Positions 21,267-32,486 of a stretch of 64,000 nt of DNA are shown here, piece by piece. Within the stretch, counting starts at the first letter, position 1. The number at the start of each line of letters is the position of its first letter. The notes beneath the pieces were generated by a model. The model was not told where the DNA came from. It ran no database searches and saw only the letters and a list, made by a program, of their open reading frames with translations. Both the position numbers and the translations under genes were made by a program. This stretch comes from Byssothecium circinans (Eukaryota; Ascomycota; Dothideomycetes; Pleosporales; Massarinaceae), in contig ML976979.1 in NCBI GenBank assembly GCA_010015675.1, forward strand, positions 1,058,597 to 1,122,596. The letters are read 5' to 3'.

Positions 21267-22607
21267 CTAGTCCACCCACACACCCTCCCCCAAAGCATCC
21301 ATACCCAAGTCAATCCTCCCATAACTTTTCAACTTAACGGCCAGCACGTCGGCACCCCCATCCACTCCAGCTTTCTGATCCTTCGTTCCCAACGTCCAGA
21401 TCTCTTCCAAAAACCCATCACCATCAACATTCACAACATCCTGTTCTCCCTTCCCCATCGCCTTGGCACTCACATCCAAGCCCAAAAACGCTACTATACC
21501 AATCGGCGAATTCGTCACGGCAATCAGGTCACCCCCGGTAAACGGCGCTGGCGCAAGATGTGCATGTCCGAGCCCGCCGGCGCCAGTCCACGCCGCGCGC
21601 GCTACGGAGGTGATGACTTCGCCGGTCTTGGGATCGAGACTGAAGACTGAAATGATGGCTTGTACGGAGGATTGCGAGAGCGTCCATAGAGAAGTCTTGG
21701 AGGAGGAGATGGTCAAAGCGATGGTCGTGAACTGCGTGGCGTCAATGGTGCTGGGTAGGATATTGAAGCGTTTGGGCGTCGATGTGGCATCACCTGCGCC
21801 CTTGTGTTCCTCCAGCGGAATAGTGACTAGTTCGTTGGTATCCTTCAGCACCACATAAACAATGTTCGCTGTAGGATGCGTGACCATCTCCGAAGCGCCT
21901 GTGACGTTTGCGAGAATGTCGGTACCGTTTTGGTCGTTGAGGTTCGCATCCTCGGAGATGTAAAAGTTGAAGATGGAGGTTGCCGGCGACGAGGAAGAAC
22001 GTGAGTCAAGAGCGTGCAGGTGTCGGCCGTTAGGGGACCAGGCCAGTGAGCGGACGTCGCCGGCGATATCCTTGGAGCGCAGGAGTCTAAAGCCAATAAG
22101 AGAGCTGGAAAACAGGGTACTGCATGTGCCAGTGGATGCCGAGCCGAAGATTGAAAAGGGGGCCAGAGGACTGGAAGTGACGTGGATGGAGCTGAATTTG
22201 GTTGTATTACCTGCCCGAAGTGTGAGTTGAAGTATGAGCGAAAGACTATCTGTGGCGTACATGAAGCTGGTATTTTTGCAGTGCCTTCAGTTTTCAATGA
22301 GTAATCTGACTGCACCGCATATCTTGTCAACATTCCATCCTGCGCTCTGCTGCCGAATAGATACTTTTTCGAGTGCTATATAAAGTCAATCTCAGTGGAT
22401 GTATGCGTTAAAGGTGGTCAGGCGTACGTCTAATGCCAGTGATGGCGAGGCGCCTGCTGGAACCATTCCCATTTCATAGGGCGTGCGGGCCGCATCGTCG
22501 AGCTCCAAAACGTGTATGAAATTGCCCTCATTCTCTCCGACATACAGATGATGCAGCGCCGCAGTTGCGTACCCAGCAATGGAAACGAGGTGAAGTAAAT
22601 TGTGCAT
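21267..22607 (-). CDS. Secreted cycloisomerase-2/carboxy-muconate cyclase-like beta-propeller protein
   Basis: Exon 1 starts at ATG 22607 with MHNLLHLVSIAGYATAALHH, a signal peptide, followed by LYVGENEGNFIHVLELDD, the first strand of a lactonase-type seven-bladed propeller. The main exon (down to stop 21267) includes RSLAWSPNGRHLHALDSRSS, TGASEMVTHPTANIVYVVL and GGLGHAHLAPAPFTGGDL, and ends GEGVWVD. The family includes 6-phosphogluconolactonase and muconate-cycloisomerase-like proteins, most of them uncharacterised in fungi. The junction is uncertain. A GTACGC donor follows exon 1 at ALD, but no downstream AG restores the phase seen in the large exon, so an extra exon, an error or a broken gene is possible. 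Length would be near 400 aa, normal for the family. Confidence 0.65.
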
Positions 22608-22861
22608 TTTGGCAATGATGGTGGCAGACAGCGAAGTTGAAGTGTCGAGTGAACAGCTCACTTGAACGTCGGTTGAGATAACGCTCAATTATCAGCAGTT
22701 GGTCCTTACACTGGTCTACTAATGCCCTGGATTGTGGGGTGCAGATCATGTGTAGGGCGACAGATTTACCGGTCCTAATATGGGTAGAGTCGTTCGGCGA
22801 ATGAAGTTGGCGAATAAAGCTGACCCCTGCATAGTGAACTCTTACACCATAAAGTGAAATC

Positions 22862-25342
22862 TCAAACCGCACTCAAGACCTTTGATGGGGGGTTCGGCAC
22901 TTCAATGATTGATACAGGAATGTGCGGGGTTGGGCATGGTGTGAGCGGTCCAGCAGCTTCGAAATCCTCGGGACCACTACGCATGGTGCAGCTCTGGCAA
23001 GGGAAAGGTAGATGGGGGTCATCGGCGATTTGTCGGACGGCTGGTCGTTTTCTTGCGTCGGTCTGTAGCATTTGCATGGTCCATGTTCGAACTGCACCCA
23101 GCTCGGGCTCATGTATCGGGAGTTGCTCGAGCCATATGCGAATCTGTTCGGTGGTCGCATGGTAAGGGCGGAGTCCCCCCTCGGGTCTTTGCCGAACAGT
23201 GCGAAGAGTTTCCCAAAGTGGTGCTCCAGCCACTTCCCCTCTACAAGGTTCGGCATCAAGGATAGTCGCGAGCATTTCAACAAAAACACATCCTAGAGAG
23301 AATATATCTGCTGACAGATCTCGAGCCTCTTGTAGAACCACCTCCAGGGCAGCATATGTGCGCGTGAAGGAAGTAGGTGTCTCAGTCTCGCATTGCTCAA
23401 TCGACTCGTAAGATCGTGATATCCCGAAATCAGTGAAGTATATCTTGTAAGGGTTCGTGTCGTGTACATTTGAGTTCCTCACATCGCGGACGAGGAGGTT
23501 TTGGGGCTTGATGTCCATATGCTTGAGTGGGTATGAGTGCATGAAGTCGAGAACCTTGGCCAAACAAGTGAAGAATCGACGGAGCGATGCGGATTGCCCG
23601 GCAGAATCGTCCATAGTGCGTGTCAGCTCCATGAACTGCTCCAAATTCCACTCCGCACAAGGGTACGTGAGGATTGACAACTCCGCTCCAATGACATATG
23701 TGCCAACGAGTCGAACAATGTGGGAGTGTTGAAGCCTATAAAGATGCTGTACCTCGCGAAGAGCGTCTTCGCGTTTTAGACCACTCCATTTAGTGCATCG
23801 CATCGTTTTCCTCACTAAGCGGACACGTTTACATCGCACACTCTCCACCAACGCGTTACGTGTTCTTCCGAGCACTTTCTCGAGTTGAAGGGGAACATCG
23901 GCACGATCCTCGAATTCCACATGTTGCCCTCGGTCAGACCAGTTTGTCTCGATAGAAGTATCTGGAATCAGATCATACTCGTTGAGTAAGCTTTTGTAGG
24001 CACTGTTGTTCAGTGGATCGGCAGAGGGGGTCGTCAGAGACACAAAAGTGTCAATACTAGTACGCTTGCTCGTACGACTGCTCTCGCGCACTATCGTAAT
24101 CTGTGTGCGCGCCGTGATAAAAGATTGGTGACTAGACAATCCCGACTTGATGCTCTTTGTCGCGGTGGAATCGAGTGAGGCTCTGTCATCTACTAGTCTT
24201 ATTGCGCTAGCCGGCTCGAGAGAGTTACGCTTGGACGTCTGCTTTGACTGAGTCTCGTTTTCGAGAAAGTCGAATGAGGTGTCGATGCTCTGAGACGTTT
24301 CCTCACTATCCGAGCTGAACCAGCCTTCATCCTCCACCAGAGTTTGCCCATCTCCAGTAGACTCTTCCGTGATGCTGGTGAGTGTGCGACTGGGGGCTGG
24401 AAAAAAGTTGAAAGGATTCGTTGATGCTACTATCGGTCCGGGTACTGGCTTCGCAGTGGGAGTTCGTAACGCTTTCGGGACGGTGATAGAGAAGTCAGTG
24501 GTGCTCCGTCTTCCCAAATTAGGCTTATTTGTAGTATATGCTGCTGAAACAAGCTTTGGGTCGATGTCACCGAGAAAACTGTTCCTATGAGACTTGGCAC
24601 GGTTGCCCTTGGATGAAGTTCCTGACCCAACGCTCAAGGCTCTTCTCAGAAGTTTCTTAGGTAAGTCAAATATCGTTTCCGGAGGAGCTTCAGGGGCTTT
24701 TGGTGATGGCTGCTCCTTGACCCTGAATCGAAGAAGAAGAGTAACATCGTCGGGCGAGAGCTCAACGTCCACAAAGCGTAGGATGCCTAGATTTGTGCCA
24801 TTGCAAGGGCTCCATGGAGGCGACAAACTTCCAATCGATTTGTTGTGCCGAAACGCGTTGAGCAGGGTTCTCTGATTGAGTTCATTCGTGATCTCGGCGA
24901 GCAGGAGTTGGAGGCTGTGGAAAGACAGGATAAGGAGATAGTCACGGGTCATAACTGGAGAGCGAGTCCGACAGAGTAAAACCTCATCATCGGTGGGAAT
25001 GAAGCCAGCAAAGCGAAAAAGGACCCAAAGCACATCTTTCGTGAGGTATCCAAGCTGCGGGATGTCCAAATTGGTGATGTAGCGAATGCGAGGTGCGCGA
25101 GTGGGGTCCGAAGTCACGACCAGTACACCATCCTTGTGAGGAAAATATGCGCACAGGTAGACCGTGAGGAGTACGGCCAAGTTCCTCCACGCAATTCGAT
25201 GTGATCCGTTCTCGCAAAAGACGAGATAGGCTTCGTATAGGTCCTGAAGGTTGAGGCGGTCGCGGTCATTCTTCAAGACTTCTTTGGGGGTTGGGCGGGA
25301 GAGCGACCGCGGTCTCGATGGTGACTCCCGCACTCTATGCAT
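22862..25342 (-). CDS. Large Ser/Thr protein kinase with long N-terminal region
   Basis: An intronless 826-aa protein starting at ATG 25342 (MHRVRESPSRPRSLSRPTPK). Residues about 20-200 are a globular helical region (LYEAYLVFCENGSHRIAWRN) I do not recognise. Residues about 200-480 are Ser/Thr-rich and probably disordered. The kinase domain occupies roughly 510-790: VRLVRKTMR has the candidate ATP-binding Lys, then HIVRLVGTY, catalytic loop HMDIKPQNLL, metal motif TDFGISRSY, activation segment ending TYAALEVV in place of APE, and SADIFSLGCVFVEML. The catalytic Lys, Asp, Asn and DFG are all present, so it is likely active. HRD-Arg is Met. It is divergent from the Dal5-type transporter at 25825, separated by 482 bp. 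Pathway unknown; the long variable N-terminus is typical of fungal kinases of uncertain role. Confidence 0.85.
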   Translation of the reverse strand: MHRVRESPSRPRSLSRPTPKEVLKNDRDRLNLQDLYEAYLVFCENGSHRIAWRNLAVLLTVYLCAYFPHKDGVLVVTSDPTRAPRIRYITNLDIPQLGYLTKDVLWVLFRFAGFIPTDDEVLLCRTRSPVMTRDYLLILSFHSLQLLLAEITNELNQRTLLNAFRHNKSIGSLSPPWSPCNGTNLGILRFVDVELSPDDVTLLLRFRVKEQPSPKAPEAPPETIFDLPKKLLRRALSVGSGTSSKGNRAKSHRNSFLGDIDPKLVSAAYTTNKPNLGRRSTTDFSITVPKALRTPTAKPVPGPIVASTNPFNFFPAPSRTLTSITEESTGDGQTLVEDEGWFSSDSEETSQSIDTSFDFLENETQSKQTSKRNSLEPASAIRLVDDRASLDSTATKSIKSGLSSHQSFITARTQITIVRESSRTSKRTSIDTFVSLTTPSADPLNNSAYKSLLNEYDLIPDTSIETNWSDRGQHVEFEDRADVPLQLEKVLGRTRNALVESVRCKRVRLVRKTMRCTKWSGLKREDALREVQHLYRLQHSHIVRLVGTYVIGAELSILTYPCAEWNLEQFMELTRTMDDSAGQSASLRRFFTCLAKVLDFMHSYPLKHMDIKPQNLLVRDVRNSNVHDTNPYKIYFTDFGISRSYESIEQCETETPTSFTRTYAALEVVLQEARDLSADIFSLGCVFVEMLATILDAEPCRGEVAGAPLWETLRTVRQRPEGGLRPYHATTEQIRIWLEQLPIHEPELGAVRTWTMQMLQTDARKRPAVRQIADDPHLPFPCQSCTMRSGPEDFEAAGPLTPCPTPHIPVSIIEVPNPPSKVLSAV

Positions 25343-25824
25343 CGCGTCAATTGGGCAGCATGACAGGAACAAAAGGAAGCTGACATCGCCCCAGCGAGGA
25401 TGGGGCGACAGCAGGCTGAAGTATAGAGAGAGAAATTAGCGGCATCAAGAGCTGACGATGGGGCGCAGGCCGTGTGGCTGTAAATACGGGCAGCGGGCCA
25501 ATCAGCATCGTGAACCCCAGGTGTTCGTGGCTTCTAGCCTCAGTCCTCGGTCTTGTCCTCATTTTCGCACAGAATTTCGCCAGCCAGGTAGATATCCGTC
25601 GCGATGAAAAATGCAGACATCGTTGAGGTTCGTCAGGCTTTGTGCGAAAGATCAACTCGTTGATGACACCTCCTTATCGATAACGGACGCAACGACTATC
25701 CCACTTTTGAACTGAATGTAACTTCGCTATCTTTATCACGCCGACGTCGGCACGTTCAGGAGATATGTAACGAGGCTCCTCTCGCATTGCTCTCCTTGCA
25801 TTGATATCCTCCCCCGAAAACACT

Positions 25825-27348
25825 ATGGCAGACTCTGATCAGTCACAGCCTGTCTCCACCGACAATGCCACCCCAAGGTCTGAGATCGATGAGCGTCGCA
25901 TCATTCGCAAGATCGACTACACCATCATGCCCATCCTCTTCTTCACTTACCTCCTCAACTTCATGGACAAGACGATCCTCTCCTCTGCTAGTGTCTTTGG
26001 ACTGAAGAATGATACCCATCTGGCCGGCCAAAACTACTCCTGGGTCTCCTCGGTCTTTTACTTTGGCTACTTATTTTGGACCTACCCGACCACGCTCCTC
26101 ATTGCACGACTACCGGTTGCAAAATACGTCACTGCCAATACGCTGTTCTGGGGGGCTGTGGTGGCACTCACGGCAGCATGTACGAACTATGGCGGCTTGA
26201 TCACTGTTCGGTTCCTGCTAGGTGTCGCAGAGTCTACCACCTCGCCTGCATTAATGTTTATCACGACCACTTGGTACACGCGCGATGAAGTCCCAACTCG
26301 CACCGGAATCTGGTTCGCAGGGAACAGCGTCGGCGGGATCGTAGCATCTCTTCTCGCATACGGCATCGGCCACATTCAGGATCACGTGCATCCATGGCGC
26401 TGGATGTACATTATCCTCGGCATCCTCACCTTCCTGTGGGGTTTCATCATCTTCTTTTGCCTACCAGACAAGATCTCGACCGCCAAATTCCTCACCGAAG
26501 AAGAGCGCCAATGGGCTATCGACCGCGTGGTTATCGCCGGCACGGGATACACTGACAAGACAACGTGGAAATGGGCGCAGATGCGCGAATGCTTCATCGA
26601 CCCGAAAACATGGTTGATCTTTGTCCTTGCGCTGCTTTGCCAGATACCCAACGGGGGCACACAGAACTTTGCAAACCTTGTGATAAAGAGCTTTGGCTTC
26701 TCAAGCCTTGAAAGCACGTTGATCAATATACCGTACTCGTTGATTGCGGCAGGGTCGATTGCGGGGACTGGGTATCTGGCTGGGAGATTTCGACAGCTCA
26801 ACTGCATACTCGCAGCTCTTGTTGTTCTCCCACCGGTAGTGGGTAGCGCGCTCATTGTGTCGCGTTCTTCGATCCCACACGGTGTCAGCTTGTTTGGCTA
26901 CTTCCTGCTCTCGACGGGGTCCTCGGCTCTCCCTCTGCTGCTCGCTCTTGTCCAGACCAACTTCCGTGGAGTGACCAAAAAGATGACTATGACAGCTTTG
27001 ATTTTCATCGCATACTGTGCGGGCAACGTCGCCGGGCCCCAACTGTTCAAGGAATCTGAGGCCCCTCATTATTGGACTGCATTTAGGGCGATCATGATCT
27101 GTTACGCTCTCGTCGTCCTGCTCTCTATCACTCTGAGGCTGTATTTGCAGTTCATTAACAAAAAGCGGGACAGCGATGAGGGTATTGTAGGAAGCTCGGG
27201 GACTGCAGGCGCAGTAGGAGGTGGTAAAATTGTCGATACAAGTGCTAGAGGAAATGTTACCGAGGCGATGGATGGAGTGCAGCTGAGGTCCGAGGATTAT
27301 GAGGACGTTACCGATTGGAAGACATATGGGTTCCGATACCGTCTGTAA
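25825..27348 (+). CDS. MFS anion:cation symporter, Dal5/allantoate permease type
   Basis: A 507-aa intronless plasma-membrane transporter of the ACS family, which takes up allantoate, nicotinate, pantothenate, biotin or related organic anions with protons. The ATG at 25825 (MADSDQSQPVSTD) is preferred to an upstream TTG. The hydrophilic tail is followed by RKIDYTIMPILFFTYLLNFM and DKTILSSASVFGLKND, then QNYSWVSSVFYFGYLFWTYP, all diagnostic of Dal5-like proteins. Twelve hydrophobic segments are recognisable, with a central loop around DKISTAKFLTEEERQWAIDR. The C-terminus is Gly/Ser/acidic. It contains the RFLLGVAES motif in helix 4. The substrate is unknown. It is intact, with normal codon use compared with neighbours. 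Confidence 0.92.
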   Translation: MADSDQSQPVSTDNATPRSEIDERRIIRKIDYTIMPILFFTYLLNFMDKTILSSASVFGLKNDTHLAGQNYSWVSSVFYFGYLFWTYPTTLLIARLPVAKYVTANTLFWGAVVALTAACTNYGGLITVRFLLGVAESTTSPALMFITTTWYTRDEVPTRTGIWFAGNSVGGIVASLLAYGIGHIQDHVHPWRWMYIILGILTFLWGFIIFFCLPDKISTAKFLTEEERQWAIDRVVIAGTGYTDKTTWKWAQMRECFIDPKTWLIFVLALLCQIPNGGTQNFANLVIKSFGFSSLESTLINIPYSLIAAGSIAGTGYLAGRFRQLNCILAALVVLPPVVGSALIVSRSSIPHGVSLFGYFLLSTGSSALPLLLALVQTNFRGVTKKMTMTALIFIAYCAGNVAGPQLFKESEAPHYWTAFRAIMICYALVVLLSITLRLYLQFINKKRDSDEGIVGSSGTAGAVGGGKIVDTSARGNVTEAMDGVQLRSEDYEDVTDWKTYGFRYRL

Positions 27349-28136
27349 GCAAGCGTAGAATGCCATGGAGATCCGTGACTCTAGAGATAACGTGATGGAC
27401 GTCTTTGTTCAAGTGCGGTAGAGTAAACAGTGCAAGGCGCCAAAGCCATGGATGCTTATTCAGGCCCGATCTGTTGTGGGAGGGGGTAAGCATCAGGATT
27501 CTATTCAACTTGGTGTTATGGGCTTCAGAGGGAGGCGCCAACGCGATTGAAACAATTCGCCGCACACTAAAAAACTTTACCTTACATTTACCTACACCCA
27601 AAGAAGCCCTTTTAACCTCTTCTTACTCCTACGTAATAGAGCAGGCCTAGCTTTACAATTCTATGTTTTGTTAAAGTAGAGAGTAATTAACGCGTTAGTT
27701 ATCGTAGGTAGTTTTTAGTGAGAGAGTATTATGTGTGCGGGGAATTCTTTCAACCGCGTGGCGCCGTCTCGTTGGCGTCGTGCTAGTTCCAATTACGTCA
27801 TCGGTTCAAGCTTATACAGTCGGGCTCAACGTCAAGACTCGCTTCAGCAGCCAAGTTCTTGGTCTCCAGATACCAGTCTTCTTGTTCATGCACATACGGC
27901 GCAGTCCCCGTCCAATCAGTCCGTGAACTTCATCCACGTTCCTTCCACACTTGGCGCACAGTACAAATAATGCCCCGTTGAAGAATCTACACTAAAGTTA
28001 TAGGACGAGATCCAGAAAAATAAGAGTGAGCGCATCATGTCGCACAGCCACATGACGGAGATGCTTCACTGCGCTCGATAACGTCGGCTTTGCGCTCTTC
28101 CCAAATTCACTGATCTGCGAATGACATCTGAGAAAG
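27349..28136. other. Intergenic, AT-rich core
   Basis: Contains the 3' region of the transporter, an AT-rich patch at about 27590-27730 that looks like RIP-affected DNA, and the upstream region of the ArsB/citrate-type permease. No gene is supported. Confidence 0.5.
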
Positions 28137-30252
28137 ATGGCATCGGTTTCTCCCGAAGAATATCAACGACTGAAGGCGCACTTAAACACATCGCAGGTCA
28201 AGGACTGGAAGCCCATTATAACACTGGTCGTTTTCATACTAACGAGTAAGTCTACAAAATCAACATTCCTATTCCAGAGCTAACCCTGAAGACATAATCG
28301 TGCTATGCCCCTTCACGATACCTATTCTTGTCCCGAAGGTGCTCCTGCGCGCCGTCTCAAAGTCATTGGCCACTCTTCGTATCGCTCGACTACGTCGCCA
28401 TGCACAGGAGCACAGCCCATTCGTGTGGATCCAATTTCCCATGAACTCAGTCACAGCGCCTTTAATGGCCGACCTCTTCCTCCTAGCCATCCAGGCAATC
28501 GGACACCGCGAAGTCCACGACGGGACCATTGGATCAAGCAGCATCTCGCCGTACGACATCATGGCGTTTTTCCTCTCACTCGCCTATATCGCCATCTCAA
28601 TTGATGCTTCGGGCCTGATTCGCTATATGGCCTATCGAGTGCTGCAGTCGGGCGGCAACGCTGGTCATCGTCTGTATCTATCGCTGTACACCTTTTTCTT
28701 TGTCCTGACAGCCGCCATCGGAAATGATCCAATCATTCTCTCGGGTACACCACTATTAGCATACATAACCCGTGTTTCTTCCAATATCGCCCACCCACGT
28801 GCTTGGATTTATAGCCAGTTTGCAGTGGCAAACATTGCCTCGGCAATTCTCGTTTCTTCGAACCCCACGAACCTGGTGGTTGCTGGTGCATTCAGCATCA
28901 AATTCATCAACTACTCCGCCAACGTTATCGTCCCGACGATTGTCACCGGTATCGCTCTCTTCCCTGCCTTATTGTATCTCGTCTTCCGAAATGATACCCT
29001 CATCCCTAAGCATATCGATATGCACGAACTTCCGGAGGAGGCAAGAGAAAGAAAACCGACCAACCCAAACATCCCGGCCGCTATCAGCGCCCCTGGAGCG
29101 GGTGCAGATGATGAACCAGAGAAGATACTACCTCTCGACGAACTCATCAATCCCTACCTTGACAAAGTGGGTGGTAGTGTGGCATCTATAATTCTTGCTG
29201 CTACTTTAGTAACTCTTCTTGTGGTCAATGCAGTCACCCAAAATAGCCACAAAATTCACGCTTTTTGGATCACAGCACCAGCCGCTGTTATCACGTTTTG
29301 TTTTGATCTTGCTTGGGGTTGGATGAACAGGCACGAATCGCGACGCATAGCTAGAGAACACCGGACCGGCAATCGGATGGTGTCGTCAGATGAAGAAGAG
29401 AAACATTCACGCCAGCGAACAACAAGTCCACCAACAAATGAGCCGGCGGTCGAGGTGAATCAGCAGCCGTGCACTCTTACGGATTATATTTCAAATGGAT
29501 GGAAATGGTTTCACATCACCTTTCCTACTGCCGCCACCGTACTGGCTCACTTACCGATTGCTCTCGTCCCCTTCGCCTTTTGCATGTTCATCCTGGTTCA
29601 AGCCCTCGTCACGAAAGGATGGGTACCTTTGTTTGCCTATGGATGGGATGCTTGGGTCAAGAAGACGGGAACAATTGGCGCAGTCGGTGGGATGGGTTTC
29701 TTATCAGTGATACTCTGTAACGTAAGCTCCCGCATTATCAACCACGTACATCTCACTAAGATACCACTAGTTTGCTGGCACGAACATCGGGACCTCTATC
29801 CTTCTCTCACGCGTCATCCAAGCGTGGCAAGACATCCACACCATGAACGGAACTCATATCTCAAACCGCACGTTTTGGGCGACTGTGAGTAAACCCCCAG
29901 TTACAAAGTACTATACACTTCACGTGGCTCTAAAGCTTTGGACTTTCCTGTCTTAAAGCCAAGACGAAGCGCCCTGATATCACTTTGGATGAGCTTTGTT
30001 GACTTTGTGACCCTTACTTAGGTGTATAGCATGGTAATTGGTGTGAACTACGGTGCCTTCAGTATCGCATTCAGCGCCTCGCTAGCAGGTCTTCTTTGGC
30101 GCGACATCCTACGGAGGAAATACATCCATGTACGCAGTCGGGACTTTGCGAGATACAACCTGCCCATCATTGCTATCAGTATGGTAGTTGGGTGTGCGGT
30201 GTTAGTCGGGCAGGTATACATAGTTAGAGACGAGTCTCCTTATAATGCTTAG
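28137..30252 (+). CDS. Ion-transporter superfamily permease (ArsB/citrate transporter-like)
   Basis: A 627-aa polytopic membrane protein from exons 28137-28245, 28292-29721, 29771-29884 and 30022-30252. Introns have GTAAGT, GTAAGC and GTGAGT donors. It starts MASVSPEEYQRLKAHLN. Helices alternate with two re-entrant signatures of the IT superfamily (SLC13, ArsB, NhaD, P-protein): SNPTNLVVAG in the first half and FAGTNIGTSILLSR in the second, the latter assembled only after splicing. The stretch AIGNDPIILSGTPLLAY is also typical. A long acidic/polar cytosolic loop (about residues 290-440) divides the halves. Possible substrates are dicarboxylates, arsenite/antimonite or Na+/H+; sequence alone does not decide. 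A donor right after the frame's CNV and the TTTGCTGGCACG restart make the exon 2/3 junction secure. Confidence 0.88.
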
Positions 30253-30294
30253 ATAACAGGACTGCATTATATAGCTACATAAATGATCTGCAAA

Positions 30295-30771
30295 TTACTC
30301 AAAGGAATACTCGAAACTAGCAAGTTCGTCAAACCAACACCACAACGCCGACTCCACAATGCCTATTCCACCAACCCAGGGTACCATCCTCCCCATCCCC
30401 TCTCCCCCGCAAAGCCTCTCAAACATCACCCTAACCCAAAGCCCCGTTCTTGGCACCTCCCACTCAAACTCCTTCACCAAATCATCCGGAAGCTCCACCA
30501 TCAGCGCCCACACCAAAAGCCGCTGCAAGATATGATCATCCGCCTGCCCCCTTCTTAAATCCAGTATAGACGGAGGATTTAAGATATAGCCTGAGTTGGG
30601 GATCCATTTGAACCCGACTGTTACTTTTTAGCTACGTCCATGGTGCAAGTAGGCGATGTCCTGCCAGTCCCAGCGCACGCGGTCGAGGAAGATCTTGCCA
30701 ATGGTTTGGTGGGCGTCGCCGATTTTTTTGAAGGCATTGTATATGTCGCTGCGGAGGGCGGGTCTGGTCAT
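30295..30771 (-). pseudogene. Decayed ORF of unknown family with one in-frame stop
   Basis: From ATG 30771 the frame reads MTRPALRSDIYNAFKKIGDA ... RVRWDWQDIAYLHHGRS, then TAA at 30628-30630. It continues in the same frame with KWIPNSGYILNPPSILDLRR, LVWALMVELPDDLVKEFEWE and FERLCGGEGMGRM to a stop at 30295. Both halves look like one globular protein of about 158 codons. A splice explanation would need an intron of under 20 bases. I do not recognise the family. Confidence 0.5.
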
Positions 30772-31057
30772 TTTGGTGGCTGTTGTTCTGGACTTGGTGG
30801 TAGGAGGTTTCGGTTTGTTTGGTGTGTTTGGAAGAGCGGTTTTCCTTGTTGCTGGGGATTTGTTCTGTATAATTCGTGTGTTGAAAGATTGTGGAGGGAG
30901 GGTTTGTGAGATCTATGCGTTGAATTTATAGGTAGTGATGGTATTCTGTGATTCATCTGCTCTTGTGGGAGTATAAGCTTGTAGTGAGTCAGCATGAAGG
31001 CAGTTAACTCATACTTTGAGTAGTCGCAACGTGTACCTGACCAGATTGCAGAGATGC

Positions 31058-31215
31058 TCTTGCGGAGAAGAAACTCGGGAAATATGCTATTGGAACTCGC
31101 AGCACCCCTAAAATTTAATAATTAGGGGCAGTATCAGGAACTAAATCACCCTTGGACGAGGTTTGTGGAGTATGGTTGTTGGCCTTATTTCCCGACATTT
31201 GTTACCACTAGGGAG
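31058..31215. mobile_element. MITE copy E
   Basis: Left end CTCTTGCGGAGAAGAAACTC then GGGAAATATGCTATTGG; right end GGCCTTATTTCCCGACATTT then GTTACCACTAGGGAG. The interior shares GAACTAAATCAC and GGAGTATGGTTGTTGGC with copies C and D. Confidence 0.85.
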
Positions 31216-31571
31216 ATGTCACCATACAAACAGTCGTATTGAGATGTGACTCCAAGGTCTGGTACTTGGAATTGGTGCCTTTGAACATGATTGCGATGTG
31301 TATAGTTGTAGCGCAGCCAGTCTCTTAATACAGAATATTTGGCTCGAGGAACGTGAAGGATGAAGGTGTACTTTGCGTGGGATTTGCACTACCACAGTAC
31401 GATGCGAGCTGGTGGTGGCATATTATGACTATGGGGTTTGATGAGGCTGAGTCATGCAAGCGTGGAGTCACCATGCAAAATGACACATCTATGCAAATAA
31501 GATCTATCCATTCCGCTCAATGATTGAGAATAATACACACTCGCTAATAAACAAAACAGCTGCCTAAGACC

Positions 31572-32486
31572 CTACCCAAACACCAAAGCCCTCACCTCAA
31601 TACTCTCCCTCCCAACACGGCCTTCCGGCGTGCGCGGGTCCACGAAAGCCGTATGCGGCACGCGCCCCCACCTGCCCACAACCTCATCACTATCATAACA
31701 CTTCAACAGCAGACGGTCCGTATTCGTCATACCAGACCAATAGTACCACTTCTGTCCCGGATTATATCGCACACCAGCTGTTTCGCCAGTCCGGTCTGGA
31801 TAACGATGTTCTACCCCGACAAGGTCTTCATCGCGGACATGGGCTGAATCCGCTACAGCTAAGGGATGCGCCATTACCGGGCCGTTGAGAGGTCGCCATA
31901 CATTAATAATACGGTATCGACCTTGAAGGAGCTTATCCGCTTCGTCGGGGAGGTGGTGCTTTACACGGGCAGCAGCCGACGAAGGAGTTTGATCAATGTG
32001 GACGCGGGTGACGGGCGCCCGATTCGCGTCTGGATGCGATCTTCTGACCGTGTGATCAAATAGCAGCACTCGAGTGGCGCCCTGCACTGTCTGCAACAAC
32101 AGCTTCTCCACCTCAGGATAATACACGTCCCGAATCTTCGCGTCGTCCACGAATTCGTGCTCCTCTGATGGCACCCCTTGAATTGTGTCGAAGGCGTTGT
32201 TATCCAGTGTGAACTTTTGCTCCTGGCCGCGGAGGTCGTCAATTACAACGTCGTGCCATGCTTCGCCGAAGTTTCGTTGTGGTCGGCCGTCGGTGGGGAC
32301 CTCAACATAGTTGTAGGGTTTAGAGCCGTCTTCGGGCGGCTTGTAAAAGGAAAGGGAGGCGGTTACGGGGCCGCGGGGGATGGGGAGGCCTTGAAAGTTT
32401 ACATCGTCGGATTTGGAGGTGGAAACGTTGGGCGCGTTGTTGTTGAGGTGGTGGGCGGGTGTGGGTTGGGTGACGGTACTCGTCAT
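31572..32486 (-). CDS. AsaB/GA4-desaturase/CmcJ superfamily oxygenase-like protein
   Basis: A 304-aa intronless protein starting at ATG 32486 (MTSTVTQPTPAHHL). It belongs to the fungal family that includes AsaB, gibberellin GA4 desaturase, NvfI and the cephamycin protein CmcJ, members of the Fe(II)/2-oxoglutarate dioxygenase-like group. Visible hallmarks are GPVTASLSFYKPPEDGSKPY near residue 40 and YYPEVEKLLLQTVQGATRVL. Next come the metal-site region VTRVHIDQTP (His-x-Asp) and YRIINVWRPLNGPV, and near the end KCYDSDEVVGRWGRVPHTAF with a candidate second His. Length is normal. Members modify many secondary metabolites, so product class cannot be read from sequence. A decayed diterpene synthase lies 29 kb away, which makes a gibberellin-type link only a speculation. 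Confidence 0.85.
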   Translation of the reverse strand: MTSTVTQPTPAHHLNNNAPNVSTSKSDDVNFQGLPIPRGPVTASLSFYKPPEDGSKPYNYVEVPTDGRPQRNFGEAWHDVVIDDLRGQEQKFTLDNNAFDTIQGVPSEEHEFVDDAKIRDVYYPEVEKLLLQTVQGATRVLLFDHTVRRSHPDANRAPVTRVHIDQTPSSAAARVKHHLPDEADKLLQGRYRIINVWRPLNGPVMAHPLAVADSAHVRDEDLVGVEHRYPDRTGETAGVRYNPGQKWYYWSGMTNTDRLLLKCYDSDEVVGRWGRVPHTAFVDPRTPEGRVGRESIEVRALVFG

